From Prorocentrum cordatum (taxonomy: Eukaryota > Sar > Dinophyceae > Prorocentrales > Prorocentraceae), in assembly GCA_963575745.1 (NCBI GenBank), contig CAUYUJ010016155.1, positions 38,501 to 102,500 on the forward strand: a stretch of 64,000 nt of DNA, in the 5' to 3' direction. A program made the translations under genes and the position numbers. The notes under the pieces were generated by a model. It was not told the DNA's origin, ran no database searches, and worked only from the letters and a program-made list of their open reading frames with translations. Shown here one piece after another: positions 20,945-31,624 of the stretch. The stretch's first letter is position 1. Every line of letters starts with the position of its first letter.

Positions 20945-21345
20945 AGACCATGAGAAAGTCTGAGTATGAGTAGGTCAGAGTAGGAGTAAGTCTGTGTATG
21001 AGTACGTCTGGGAACGAATCTGAGTATGAGTAAGTCTGGGTATGAGTGAGTCTCAGCATGAGTAAGTCCGAGTATGAGTCAGTCCAAGTATGAGTGGGTC
21101 TGAATATTAATAAGTTCGTGTATGAGTAATTCTGGGTATGAGTATATCTGAGCATGAGAAAGACCAAGTGGGAGGAAACGAGCTGTACCGCAAAGAATGT
21201 ACACAAGTACGAGCGGGAGTGGGTATGACTATGACTGGATATGGATATGAGTGGATCTGAGCTTACTGTGTCATGAAGAAGTCTGAGTATGATTAGGTCT
21301 GGGTATGAGTAAGTCTGTGTATGAGTAAGTCTGGGTATGAGGAGG
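20945..21345. repeat. GTATGAGTAAGTCTGG minisatellite
   Basis: Imperfect 12-16-base units GAGTATGAGTAAGTCTG over about 400 bases, ending in a short GAGGA run. Confidence 0.9.
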
Positions 21346-21447
21346 ATCAGGAGGAGGAGAAGAACAGGAAGGAGTAGGAGGCGTCCAAGTAATAACAAAA
21401 AAAGGAAAAAACACGACGGGAGGCTTTCAATTATTGCCCGCCTCCGT

Positions 21448-21545
21448 TGGCCCTCGCTGGGCCCCGTGGCCGTCAAAGAACGACTCAGGATGAAAGGCCG
21501 GTCCCAGGGAATGGGTCGAGAACTCTGGGAATCGACGCTGTTTGG
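21448..21545 (+). repeat. dispersed module C, copy 2
   Basis: GGCCGTCAAAGAACGACTCAGGATGAAA and GGTCGAGAACT match 63508-63640. It runs directly into the palindrome arm at 21543. Confidence 0.75.
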
Positions 21546-21640
21546 CGGTGCGCGCATGGGGGGAGGGGAAGGGGGAAGGCTTGTTAGAAAGAGGCTGCTT
21601 CTTAGAAGGTGACGGCCTTACATCTCTATCCGCCACCGTG
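21543..21640 (+). repeat. half copy of the 62.7-kb palindrome
   Basis: TTGGCGGTGCGC, a G-rich run, AAGGCTTGTTAGAAAGAGGC, TGCTTCTTAGAAGGTGACGG and CCTTACATCTCTAT follow the left arm at 62632-62715. The right arm is missing. Confidence 0.75.
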
Positions 21641-22194
21641 CTTCTGGGCACGGAGCGGCCGTGTCGTCAGGTCCTTCGCCTAATCTCTGGAGCCTCAACC
21701 CTGTCCTGAGTAGTCTTCCCAGGTGCCTCGGCCCAGAATTCCGAAATCTCCTGCAGCGTGGCGCGTACCCTCTGGGCTCCGTCGCCTACCCTCTGGGCTC
21801 CGGCGTGGACCTGTTCCTCCTCTGAGGTCTGGGCCCCGCGAGAGGCGCGCCTGGCACTGCATCCAGCGGGGCTGCGCGCCGCGCGCGGGGCGGTCCAGCG
21901 GGCTGCGCCGCTGACCTCCCGGAGTGCCCCGGCCGGCCGGCCGGGCCGCCCCGGCTGCGCGCAGGGCCCTCGCCCAGACGGCCAGCGCCTCGAGAAGGAC
22001 CCCGGGCGGCCTCCCCGGCAGGGCGGCGGAACCTACAAGCATTCCACTTTCTCCGGCCCTGCCCTGGAGCTTGCACAGGAAGGCGTATCCTGGTGTAGAC
22101 GGGATCCTGGTGTATACATTTTTCGCTGCTTTCCCTGGGTAACTGGGATAGAAGTATACACCACACCACCCCGACGACGTCCCCGACCCTGCCA

Positions 22195-22415
22195 CTGGTA
22201 ATGTATATGTTCCACTTTCCGAAAATGGGTGCGAGGAAAATGGGTACGATGCCCAACAACAAGCCGACGGCGGCCGCTGTTGGGCAGGCGAATTTCTGTC
22301 TCGACTGGACAACGCCCGCGGCGGCGCAGACAGCGAGTCCTGTTCAAAAAGAATAGGAACTGCTGCTGCACTTTGTGCACATTCTTCCCGTACCATTTCG
22401 ATCCTGCCGATGCTT
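22195..22415. mobile_element. MITE-like element, family 1, diverged copy
   Basis: The core GGCGGCCGCTGTTGGGCAGG, TTCTGTCTCGACTGG, CGCGGCGGCG and AGTCCTGTTCAA parallels 42370-42450. The ends are imperfect inverted repeats (CGAAAATGGGTGCGAGGAAA against the reverse complement of TTCTTCCCGTACCATTTCG). No ORF. Confidence 0.6.
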
Positions 22416-22446
22416 CGGGGCCAGGCCCATCCTGAACCCGGCAGCG

Positions 22447-22492
22447 GTGCATGCGCCACGCCCTCCTGGCTTGGCCAGGAAGGCGCATGCAC
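22447..22492. repeat. 46-bp perfect-ended hairpin
   Basis: GTGCATGCGCC (22447-22457) pairs with GGCGCATGCAC (22482-22492). TCCTGGC and GCCAGGA extend the stem inside. Confidence 0.8.
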
Positions 22493-22582
22493 AACTCCTG
22501 GGCCCAGGAGGGGCCTGGCCAAGGGCCAAGGGGCAGCGGGTGTATATACATTTCGCCGCCCGACCCAGACATGCTCGCGTTA

Positions 22583-22742
22583 GGTCGGGCGGGTCCCCCT
22601 ACAGGCGAATTCTGGTAGAAAAAAGAGAAGCACCCCAGAAAATACCCCACAAAAATCCCCAACACTTGTCAAAACCGTCCCCAGACCATGTTTTACTATT
22701 TTTGAATATTCCCCCTGTAGAGGGACAGGCCCGAGTTGATGC
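22583..22742. mobile_element. MITE-like element, family 3
   Basis: TTAGGTCGGGCGGGTCCCCC and TACAGGCGAATTC on the left are matched in reverse by GGGGGAATATTC-side CCCTGTAGAGGGACAGGCCC on the right. A related left end, TTAGGTCGGGCCTGTCCCC and TACAGGCGGATT, lies at about 44018-44052. About 160 bases with no ORF. Confidence 0.55.
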
Positions 22743-23175
22743 TCGCGTCGTGAAGCATTCGCGACGGAAGGTGTGCATGGCCGCCTTCGGCCTCCGGGGG
22801 AGGACCGTGCCGGGCCGCGTGGCCGCCAAGAGAAACAACTATGTGGAGCAGCGGCCCTGGAAGATTCTGCACAAAAGACAGAAGCCGGACGTTTGGGTCC
22901 ATGGGGCCAGCTTCGGGCCAAGGGGCCATCGGCACAAAGACTCCTGGGGTGAACACACTGGGCCCGGGGAAGGTGTCCGGAAGCCTCGGGGCCCAGGCAT
23001 CGAAAAGTCGGAGCTCCCGGCAAACCCACGGCAAGCCCTGCGTCCCGCGCCCCATGAGACGCACGCAGCCCGCACCGCGGCAAGAAGCCCACAGCAGACC
23101 CACCGCGCCCGAGGCGGCGTTTTGCCCTGGCGCCCGCGGCGCCCTCCCCGAAACGCAGGGCCGCGCGTCGGAACA

Positions 23176-23345
23176 AAAGAAGTGGCGGAGGAGGAGAAGG
23201 GGGGGGAGGAGGAGGAGGGGGAGGGGGAGGAGGAGGAGGAGGAGGAGGAGGAGCAGCAGGAGGAGGAGGAGGAGGAGGAGGACGGGGAGGAGGAGGAGGA
23301 GGAGGAGGAGGAGGAGGAGGAGGAGGAGGAGGAGGAGGAGGAGCG
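23176..23345. repeat. (GGA)n tract at the 3' side of the LINE
   Basis: GGAGGA triplets with GGGGGA and CAGCAG interruptions. Confidence 0.95.
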
Positions 23346-23429
23346 AGCGTCCCCAAAACGTCTCGTCTCCCCATCACCCGCGCTCGCGCACGGCCGCGCG
23401 TGCGCCCTCCTCACGGCCTCTCACGGCCG

Positions 23430-26400
23430 TCACGTGGTCGACGATGGAGTCGCCGCCGTTGAAGGACTCGATGTCGCCGTCGGCGACAGTGTGGACGCCC
23501 ATGTGGTCGTCGATGTCGCGATGAACAGAAGGTACATGATCAGGGAAGGCACATCCTCTGCCTCCGCGGCCAGCTCGACGTAGATCGGGTCGAGCTCGGC
23601 AGCGTCCGTCGGCCTGTTGTCGACCTCCTGCAAGTTCGGGAGGAACTCAGGGTCCTCCGTCTCGATTGGATGTTCGTCATCAGGAGGATCAGGTACATTG
23701 TCATGAAATGGTATCTCTTCCATCGCAGCGCCAGTAGGGTCGTCCTCTAGCAGGTTGCTCGGATGTAGTAGCAGCCAGGTGATCAGCCCGACCGGCCCGA
23801 CCTTGTCATCTGCGAGGGCGGGGAAGAGGGCGTGGAGAACAAGCAGCGCCTGGTGAAGTTGATCAGGTCCAAGAGCATCAGGGGGTCCAGGGGGCTTCGG
23901 CACGTCCAACTGAGGAGGCGCGGGCGACGAGGACAAAGCTGATGGCGCCATCGTGGTCGGAGAGGACGATGGGAGGATGTGGGGGATCAGCAAGTTGATC
24001 GCGTCCAAGGTATTTCGCTGGATCGCATCCCACAGAGGCGTCTCGTTCCAATACCAAGGCCCAGCGTTATCAGCATGGGAAACCAACTCCAACCCTTGGC
24101 CAGCTGCTCGCCCACGAGGAGGCAGCTGAGGACGGAGTAGCTCACTGGGTCCATCAGGAGGCGGAAGTTGAAGAGCAGGTAGCTGTCCGTGAGCATCAGG
24201 GGGCCGCAGAGGTCCAGGGAGATGCCGATCAGCAGGAGCTGCACCACACAGGAGTCCTGTCTCTGCGTGGGGCTCTCCAGACTCGTTCTGGAGCGACGAC
24301 GGCGCTATCGTTGGAGTCGTGGCCGTGGGAGTCGCGGGGTCCGGCCAAGCAAGAACATCTTCATCGGCACCAGGTGGCGGGGGTCCATCTGAGGACGCTG
24401 CTGGCCACGATGGCCGCGTATGTGGAGAGGCCTGCGATGCAGCTTGCCCCTTCACATGAGGTCTGGGCCTGGGGCCAAACTTGTTGTCGTACTCGTCGTC
24501 GCTCATGAGCTCGTCCTCAAACGGAAGCTGAGGGTCGCAGCCCATGCGCTCAACACTGTCATTCATCGCGTCCATGATGCGGAGCTCCTCGTCCGTGGGG
24601 GAGGGATAGTCCGGGTGGGCAGCTTCATTATCGTCGGTGGGGTACTCGTACTCCTCAGGGTCGTCCGATGACGGCATAGAGCAGAGCTCGGGGGTCAGCG
24701 GGTCGACGTCTATCTGCTCCAGCGTGAAGTTGTGGAACCAAATCAGCGGGTTGGGCGCAGGTAGCGACGAAGGCGCAAGCGTGGACCGCCAAGTCGAGGT
24801 AGTAACCACCCAATGAAGGACACGGGCGCGGCTCGCAACCGCCATCCGCGACGGGTCAGGCCGCCGCTCAAGCACTCTCATGTGATCACGAAGAAGCGAC
24901 AGTGCCGCATGCAAAGCTCTAGGGTCATTTTGGGAAATGCCTCGTAGAAGATGACGACGTAGTCGTTCACGTGAGGTAGCAGAGCCATGCCATCCCGCCA
25001 AGCAAATTTGTCCGGCTGCTTTTTTTTTCATAGCCTTGCTATGGCTTGTCATTCGGTTTGCGATCAAGGGGGCAAAGCCACGATAGTGGATCACTCCGAA
25101 GACGTAGTCCACGCACCAGTCCAGCCACGTGTTGAAGTCGCTCTGGGGCTCAGCGTAGAAGATGGAGGGAAGCCAAGACGCAGCCCAGTTGGTGGCTCTG
25201 TTGGTGAGCTCACGTCGTTGACGCTCTGCATCCTGCCGAGGAATGTGCGCATCGGAAGGCGAGGTGGCACGTGACGCACTATCAGAGTTCTGGCTCGCTG
25301 GGGAGACCGCCTCTGGGAAGCGAATCTCACCAATGTCTGAGGTAGCAGGGCAGCCGGCTGCGCCAGGTGAGCAGTGCGTACCCGCGAGACGCCAGCTCGC
25401 AGGTCGGTACTCTCTGCCTGACGAAGCCCCAAGCGTTGGCCCTTCACCAGGCGATGATTCACAATGCGTACAGCCAGCCAAGGGGGCGGTCTCATGATCG
25501 CCCACCTCAAGATCGAAAGCGTCGCCAATAATTCCTATGGACGGAAGTGTGGATGACGTACCTCCTCCATCAGACGAGTCAGCACTGCTGCTTGATGCGA
25601 TAGAAGAGGTCGGTGTGGCCGACGAAGAGGAAGAGGAGGTTGACGTAGAGGGGACAGGTGGTTTGCGTCTCGCTCCCGACGGCTGGGGCCCCCGCCATGG
25701 GAGTTGCGCAACTCGCCGCGCACCAGGCGAAACGGCACGGATAGCAGCCAAGATATGCGATCGAGCGAAGGCAGGGGGCCAGATCCCAGCAGGAGCAGCG
25801 TGGGCCGCAGCATGGCAGGCGAAGTGCATCACTGCAACATCGAAGACGACCTTGCCGATGTCCACTGCGGAGCCGAAGAGGCCGAGGCGACCAAGCGGGT
25901 GGGCAGGACGAGAAAATCCAAATGCACCCTCGCAGATGGCACGGAACTTCGGGCACGCAAGGTAGTGTTTAAGCTGGTCGGCAGCGTTCACACACCCAAA
26001 GCGGCATGTCAGTCGGCCACGATTCCCAAGTACGCGAGTAGAGGTCGTCCACCCATTGGCAGCAGTCTTCAGGTAAGCCATAGCCCGCGATGTTGGGCAT
26101 GAGCGAAGGTATGTTGTGATGTGAGGCCACCTTGAGGCTGGGATTTTGGGTGGACCATCGCCGTGCATGTCGGGAAAAGCGCGAGCGAGTCGCACTGCCA
26201 GTAGATTCCAAAGTGGGCGTGGAGAGAGGTGCTTCTTGACCGCCATCGCGATGTACCTCTGTAGTCCCATGCCCGAAGGGTAGGCGAGGAGACGGCTAGT
26301 AGTCGCCTGCCGGGCCACTGCCAGCATCTCGCGCGAGTTAACCTTGTTGTGGAGGGGGCCGCACTTAATGTTGAACAGCGTCTCCACGAGGGCCCCACTC

Positions 26401-26798
26401 CGCCAGAAGGCAGGATATAGTCTAGATGAAGCTGTCTGAGCGAGTGAGATATTGCCTCCTGGGAGGCGATGCTGACGGTAGAGCCAAGTGTGCAACCGTT
26501 CGAACTCTGGCAGAGTGCGGTACGCTGAGCGGAGTAAAGAACCAGTGCTCATTGCCAGCCAGGAGGAAATTGTCGGCCCCCCCGCTGCTCGCAACTGAAG
26601 CCAGGCTGGCATCGAGAAAGTACCCAACGGTAACCGAAAAGAGCGTGCCAATGCCACCAGTTCGCTGCGCACGAGCCACTGCGGCATCAGACGGAATTGA
26701 GCAACGTATGAAAGTACAGTGGCGATGCGGGTGTTGATGAACTGGCAGGCGAGATACAGGTAGGTGACTATGGCCAACCACTTTGGGTCGTTCTTGGC
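23430..26798 (-). CDS. LINE C-terminal part: Cys/His motif and long extension
   Basis: A frame of about 1115 codons that takes over at the +1 break; AKNDPKWLAIVTYLY follows the reverse transcriptase naturally. It includes thumb-like helical sequence, then CRFGCVNAADQLKHYLAC (CX3CX8HX3C, about 25955-26010), the motif typical of LINE C-termini. The remaining 700 codons or so are unusual for a LINE: a Ser-rich linker (25560-25680), a balanced block (LDWCVDYVFGVIHYRGFAPL, LLRDHMRVLERR), an acidic block with SSDDPEEYEYPTDDNEA, and a Pro-rich end. Between 24250 and 23990 the alternative frame looks more protein-like (hydrophobic, LLLIGISLDLCGPL), so another frame break may lie there. The extension's function is unknown. 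Confidence 0.6.
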   Translation of the reverse strand, partial: AKNDPKWLAIVTYLYLACQFINTRIATVLSYVAQFRLMPQWLVRSELVALARSFRLPLGTFSMPAWLQLRAAGGPTISSWLAMSTGSLLRSAYRTLPEFERLHTWLYRQHRLPGGNISLAQTASSRLYPAFWRSGALVETLFNIKCGPLHNKVNSREMLAVARQATTSRLLAYPSGMGLQRYIAMAVKKHLSPRPLWNLLAVRLARAFPDMHGDGPPKIPASRWPHITTYLRSCPTSRAMAYLKTAANGWTTSTRVLGNRGRLTCRFGCVNAADQLKHYLACPKFRAICEGAFGFSRPAHPLGRLGLFGSAVDIGKVVFDVAVMHFACHAAAHAAPAGIWPPAFARSHILAAIRAVSPGARRVAQLPWRGPQPSGARRKPPVPSTSTSSSSSSATPTSSIASSSSADSSDGGGTSSTLPSIGIIGDAFDLEVGDHETAPLAGCTHCESSPGEGPTLGASSGREYRPASWRLAGTHCSPGAAGCPATSDIGEIRFPEAVSPASQNSDSASRATSPSDAHIPRQDAERQRRELTNRATNWAASWLPSIFYAEPQSDFNTWLDWCVDYVFGVIHYRGFAPLIANRMTSHSKAMKKKAAGQICLAGWHGSATSRERLRRHLLRGISQNDPRALHAALSLLRDHMRVLERRPDPSRMAVASRARVLHWVVTTSTWRSTLAPSSLPAPNPLIWFHNFTLEQIDVDPLTPELCSMPSSDDPEEYEYPTDDNEAAHPDYPSPTDEELRIMDAMNDSVERMGCDPQLPFEDELMSDDEYDNKFGPRPRPHVKGQAASQASPHTRPSWPAASSDGPPPPGADEDVLAWPDPATPTATTPTIAPSSLQNESGEPHAETGLLCGAAPADRHLPGPLRPPDAHGQLPALQLPPPDGPSELLRPQLPPRGRAAGQGLELVSHADNAGPWYWNETPLWDAIQRNTLDAINLLIPHILPSSSPTTMAPSALSSSPAPPQLDVPKPPGPPDALGPDQLHQALLVLHALFPALADDKVGPVGLITWLLLHPSNLLEDDPTGAAMEEIPFHDNVPDPPDDEHPIETEDPEFLPNLQEVDNRPTDAAELDPIYVELAAEAEDVPSLIMYLLFIATSTTTWASTLSPTATSSPSTAATPSSTT

Positions 26799-29316
26799 CT
26801 TTCATCGCAGGTGCAGTCCAGCACGAGTCCGCATCGGCAGCAGGGCCAAGAATGAGCCCAAGGTACTTGAGGGACTCAACGATGTTGATGCGGTCGAAGA
26901 AAGGAACATGTGTGCATAGTAGCGATCGCACCTCGTCAACAACCGCTTCCGATAACGGCTTGCGCAGCGGAGCCAGATTGCATTTGCCGATCCTCAGAGA
27001 TAGCGTGGTAAACTTCTCAGCGTGTAGCATGATGTCCGCTAAGATCGTCATGCTCACGATACCCTTGATAGCGGCCCCAATGTCGTCGGCACAAGCCCGT
27101 GCGATACCCTTCCGCGGCGACTCAAGCTGGCGCTGAAGATCCACAAGAAATGGGGCAGTAGCTGCGGCGTAGAGGGAGCCGCTCAATGAGCAGCCTTGCA
27201 CTATTCCAGATGTTACCCACCACGCATGGACAGGGACATTGCGAACCATCGCGAAGGCCTCGAGCTCCAAGTAGAGCTGGTCTATGGCGGACAAGAAGGC
27301 ACGCGGCACCTGCATCTCGCCGAGCACCAAGTGCATGAATTGCTGAGAAAGACTAGGAAAGGCAGCTCCATAATCAAGAGCCACCAAGACAGGACAGCAG
27401 GATGCAGCCGACGGGGCATCAGAGTAGACCCTGCTGGCCGTGTCGAGCTCCAGAATGTTCACCCCGAAGTTCCTTCGCGGGATGACGCCTCTCTGGGAGC
27501 GAGGGGCCCAGGACTTGAGAAGAGTACTGAAGCGGGCATTGATCGTGGCCGCGATGATCTTGATGTCGGTATTGCGCAAGCCGAGCACTCTCACAGACGA
27601 CGGCGAACGAGCGCACCCTGCAGCAATACTGTCCGCGGGGTCGTCGCCTCCCGGAAGCCAAACTTGGAGCGTGTCGTCGGGCGACTTGAATAACGCTTGC
27701 CCCGAGAGAATCCACACCATAGCATCCGAGAGCACTGAAAGACCCAGTGGAGATGAGCTCCACGCCGAGTAGGGAATGCCATCAAGGCCAGGTTCAGAGT
27801 GACGAAACTTCTCGGCAACAGAACGGAGAAGGGACGGTGTCGGAGGCGGTGCTTCGTCAAAACACATAGGCTGCACAAGGCCTCGTACATGATCGCGAGC
27901 AGCTGGAACATCGATTTGCCTCGCAGTGACGATCGGGGCCCAGTGTTCCACGAGCTTGTCGCGCATGTGAATCTCGTCGAAAGTGGCAGAGGAACCTCCA
28001 CCTGATTCTTTAATGCCCTGGAGAACTAGCCGACGAGAAAGCGGGGACCAGATAGCCACGCGTCTCTCGAGAGCCTGCAGTTGGTGACGAAGTTGAGAGG
28101 AATACCTTCCACCCGCGAGCTCCGCCTCTAGGTGGCGGCGACGAAGGTCAGCATGACGACGTTGAACAGTTTCGCTCCACTGCTGGAATGATGGAGCATG
28201 GGCCAGCGAGACAGCGCCCGACGTGATGTCCACAGAGTCTCTGGCAGTCTGATGAGCGGCACGAAGGCGAACAGCAAGAGCAACGTCATTGCGCCAAACA
28301 GCACGAGAAAGTTGCCTCGCAAGCACGAGCTGGGAGCACAGGGCCTCGGGTTCGTCTCGGAGAGAGCGACCACGGATCCCACGCGCAACCTCTTTAACAG
28401 CCCACTTGAAGAGCTCGATCTGCCCAGGAGGTGAGCGAGACTCGAAACCAAGCTGCCGCGTGACCGAATTCAGCAGGTCCTGGAAGGCCTCCGACTCGAA
28501 GATGTGCCTCGGGATCTGCTGGTACTCTACTGGCTTGGTGGCGCCCTGCGAGTTGGAGCAGGACTGAGCTGCGTGGTCGCTCACTCCCTTCTCAGCCAAA
28601 GCTTCAGGAAGCCCCTGGACGCGGGGAACCGCATGAATCTGGCAAATGATCCAACCAGGTAAACTGACCCACAGTCTATTCAATGCGGAGACCGAGTGAG
28701 TGTTCGCGTCATAGTGAGTGGGCTCGTCGGACGTGAACTCAGTGAGCAGCGCCACTAACTTGGACCACTTGGCACCTTGTGCATGTTGGCCCTTCCCAGG
28801 GCCTCCACGACGACCAGGACGATGAAGAAGAAGAGGAGAAGAGGTAGCGAAATTGAAGTCCCCGTGCACAGCGACAGTGACTGTCAATGGCGAGTTTCTA
28901 GCAACATTGATGTTCGCACGTAGCGCCCTACCAACCCCTTGGAATTGGGCGCCGTCGATGCCATGGTTGTGTACATTGTAGTGAAAAAGATGGTGCCCCT
29001 CATGCTGCAGATGAAGACGGAGCACACGCCCAGGGACCAGTTCGTCAGGGTGAACCGAAGCAGGGCAGGATGCAGGCAATACTGTGGCGACCCCTCCTTT
29101 CACTAACGAATCCTCGCAGTGGGAAGAGAAGATCCGCACGTCACGAAGAGCTTTCCCAATAAAGCCCCGCAGCTGCACAGCATCTTGATGCAACTCTTGA
29201 AGACAAACCACTCTATTCACAAAGTCTAAACGGCGAAGGTAGTCTAGCTTCACTTTGGAGTGCGCTCCCTGGTATTGGAGAAGAGCGCGCGCATTCCATG
29301 AGGTGAACGAAACCAT
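26785..29316 (-). CDS. LINE endonuclease-reverse transcriptase
   Basis: The frame is open from about 30042. ATG 29316 is the natural start because the endonuclease begins there. Endonuclease: FTSWNAR (metal-binding Asn), VVCLQELH (Glu), VHGDFNF (GDFN, about 28850) and VSDHAAQ (SDH, about 28575), the complete APE set. Reverse transcriptase: SEPGLDGIPYSAW, VRVLGLRNTDIK...INARF, VALDYGAAFPS (motif A Asp, about 27365), GIVQGCSLSGSLY (motif B, about 27195), RACADDIGA (catalytic ADD, about 27080) and LSLRIGKCNL. These nick target DNA and prime reverse transcription there. After about 26800 the frame is lost: one extra G in AAAGGCC (26796-26800) moves coding into the next ORF. Confidence 0.85.
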
Positions 29317-29359
29317 CCCGTGCCCTCGCTGATCACCACGAAGGAGTTTCGCCAGCCCA

Positions 29360-29730
29360 CTAAAGACACCACTCAGCCGTCTCTGGTAGTGCCACGATTG
29401 CGGCAGCTGCCGCCGATAACTGCTGCTTCGGGAGCCCGAGCTTGGTGATGAGGTTGTCGGCCCAGTTGAACGTGGACGGCGAGTTGCCTGGGTTCGGGTT
29501 GATCTTGAGGATCGGGTCCCAACCCGCCATGACATATCCTCGGTCTTTGTCAACAAACCAACGTTTGGTGGAGTCGATCTCTTTGAAGGCGTCTCTGATC
29601 TTCCGAGCTTGCATTTCCATGCGAATCTGACGCGGATTTTTGTCAGGACCGATATGAAGAGCTGTGGACTGCCCATCTGCTGCAGTAGTCTCGAAACGCT
29701 TCCATTGGCCAGGGCCCAGCCGTTGAGCTG
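29360..29730 (-). CDS. LINE N-terminal (ORF1-like) domain
   Basis: About 120 codons ending in TAG at 29360. After a low-complexity GGA-derived start comes a balanced segment: RQIRMEMQARKIRDAFKEID, DRGYVMAGWDPILKI, FNWADNLITKLG and finally ETAEWCL. The order of an alpha-helical segment, a V-x-W-x-P-like stretch, a W-N-like stretch and a short W-x-L end resembles the domain before the endonuclease in dinoflagellate LINE proteins I recall. The role is probably nucleic-acid binding. Whether it ends naturally or is cut from the endonuclease by a +1 break is open. Confidence 0.6.
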
Positions 29731-29815
29731 CAAGGAGGAGGAAGGAGGAGGAGGAGGAGGAGAGGAGGAGGAGGAGGAGGAGGAGGAGGAGAAGGAAGGA
29801 GGAGGAGGAGGCGGA
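29728..29815. repeat. (GGA)n tract upstream of the LINE
   Basis: GGAGGA with GAAGGA interruptions. On the minus strand it gives the poly-Ser/Pro at the start of the upstream ORFs. Confidence 0.95.
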
Positions 29816-30718
29816 ACGAAGCATCTCCTGGGAGGCCGATATATTTTGTTTCCTGCCGGGCCTCCGCCGGCGGGGGTGGCCTCGCTGTGCTCCCGCCAGC
29901 CTTCCGCCGCCGCCTGCCGAGGAAGAGGCAGCAACTCCTTCGGCCCTCGAAGGCGAGGCCCTGTCCTGAGTGCCTCGGGTGTGCAGGTCCCCTCCTCTGC
30001 GATGGGATGGCGACGACGTCGGCACGCACGATGCGTTACCACGAGCTTCTCGGCTCGCCAGCTGGGAACTACTCAGATGGGCGCGCAGACCGCTGCGGCT
30101 GCGCGCGGGCCTGGGGCACGGTGAGAAGCCCGAGCCAAATGCTGCTACAGGCACTTCGTGAAATAAACAAGCAAGCAAGCAAGTAAGCAAGCAAGCAAAC
30201 AAGCGTGCGTGTGTGGGCCCTCTCCTCCCCATTCGTTCCGTTCCTTCCCAGGCTCCCGTCGCAGCTCAAAAACACGCCGAACGCCTCTCTCGCCATCCGC
30301 GGGCGTCGTCTAGCAGGCCGCGTCCGCGCCCCGCGAGAGTCAGAGAACTGCCCTGGGCTGACAGGCCAGTCCCAAGGACCCACCTCATCCGGCTCACCGT
30401 CCGAGTAGCATCTCATCGTCCCTAGCCTGGTGCTCATGGAGCAACGCCCATCTTGCTCATCGTCCTCGTTGTTTACATATTATATCTTCTCTTGTTTCGC
30501 TCCGTGTCATCCTCCTTCTCGTCCTGATCAGCATTCTCCTCCTCCTCCTCCGCCTCCTCCTCCTCCCGTTCATCTTCCTCCCAAACCGACAACACAGAGC
30601 AACCCGGACGCAAGAAGCTTTGGATACGGTGCTTCACTTAGTCGCTTAGCAGCTAAAACAAGCAGTCTGCCGAGCAGTGGACACTCGCATACGCACTGTA
30701 TCAGCAAGGAGAATATCC
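29816..30718. other. no supported gene; (AAGC)n and TCC runs
   Basis: AAGCAAGCAAGC at 30162-30205 and CCTCCTCCTCC at 30535-30570. Overlapping GC-rich ORFs around 29880-30230 occur in all frames. Confidence 0.45.
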
Positions 30719-30849
30719 AAATCAACGAAAATGGTACGCAACAACCAGGGCCAAATAAACTCGGCATTGGAAGACTTGGCCACAATTGCAAAGCCTCTGC
30801 AATGCTCCATGCGACGCATTCAGTACATCTGTATGGGGTCTTCTCTGGG
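30719..30849 (+). CDS. possible isolated exon
   Basis: The frame with MVRNNQGQINSALEDLATIA and SMRRIQYICMGSSLG has balanced composition. It is followed by a good donor candidate (CTGG|GTAAGC, about 30850) and preceded by an AG-rich stretch. No neighbouring exon was found, so it may be chance. Function unknown. Confidence 0.22.
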
Positions 30850-30884
30850 TAAGCTTGAACACGGCCGTCGGCATTCCACGAACA

Positions 30885-30960
30885 CCTCAACATTACCACG
30901 ACGCATGCCCCATGAGAGTGCTCCATAAACACCTCAACATTACTACCACGCATGCCCCGC
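30885..30960. repeat. short duplication
   Basis: ACACCTCAACATTAC with CACGCATGCCCC occurs twice, about 45 bases apart. Confidence 0.7.
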
Positions 30961-31349
30961 CATCGCAGTTCAGACTGGGCCTAGCGCGGCACAGTTTGAA
31001 CTCGGACCTCCAGCCTTCGAATCGCAGTGAACGTGACACTGGGCCAAGGATCGTGTGCGTGTGTGTTTGTCGTAGTTCACGCGGACAAGCTCCGAGCGAA
31101 GCACTGGCTGCCACGACCTGTGTCAAATTCGCTGCACCACCGCCGAGCTACACACCAGGTTGCTCCCTGAAGAGGCTTGGCCCCCGAGGCCGGCGAGAGT
31201 TACTGCGTAAAAGACGGGGCCGCTCACGGCCAGATCCCGCACCGGCCCGCCTGTGCACTCCCTTGGGGCGCGCAGACCCTGAGGTCAGGGATCGCTGGAG
31301 AAGGAACCTGGAGCCTCGCGCGGGCCCAAGTCCTACGGGCGGGTTCGTG

Positions 31350-31545
31350 TCGTGATAACTTGGGCGTTGCTTCCTGACACCGCCTGCATCGTCCAACCTC
31401 GAACGATCGGCGGCTCTTCGATCGTCAGATCGCTCCATACTGGCTGCTTCTGGGCCGCAGGCGGCGTTCATCCTTGGAACGCCCTCGGGACGTCGACACG
31501 GCGCGAACCTGCCGCAGACGAGCCCACGCGGTGCTCTCCAGGAGC
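31350..31545 (+). repeat. dispersed module A, copy 2
   Basis: Partner of 5812-6010. As there, it is followed within about 250 bases by a long purine/pyrimidine triplet tract. Confidence 0.65.
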
Positions 31546-31624
31546 CACCGCTGCTGCCCAGACCCTGGAACTGACGCCCCGAACCTCGTCGCCGGCCATT
31601 CGTTGCTCGATCGGTCGATGGACC

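Larger units (their letters stand above)
23430..29730 (-). mobile_element. LINE-type (non-LTR) retrotransposon
   Basis: About 6.3 kb on the minus strand with, in order, an N-terminal domain, an APE-type endonuclease, a reverse transcriptase, a Cys/His motif and a long C-terminal extension. The parts lie in three frames with two +1 breaks (near 29350 and 26798) and no nonsense codon inside the catalytic domains. A (GGA)n tract lies on each side (23176-23345 and 29728-29815). No poly-A tail or target duplication was found, so the ends are approximate. The catalytic motifs are complete, so the copy may be young. Confidence 0.85.
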
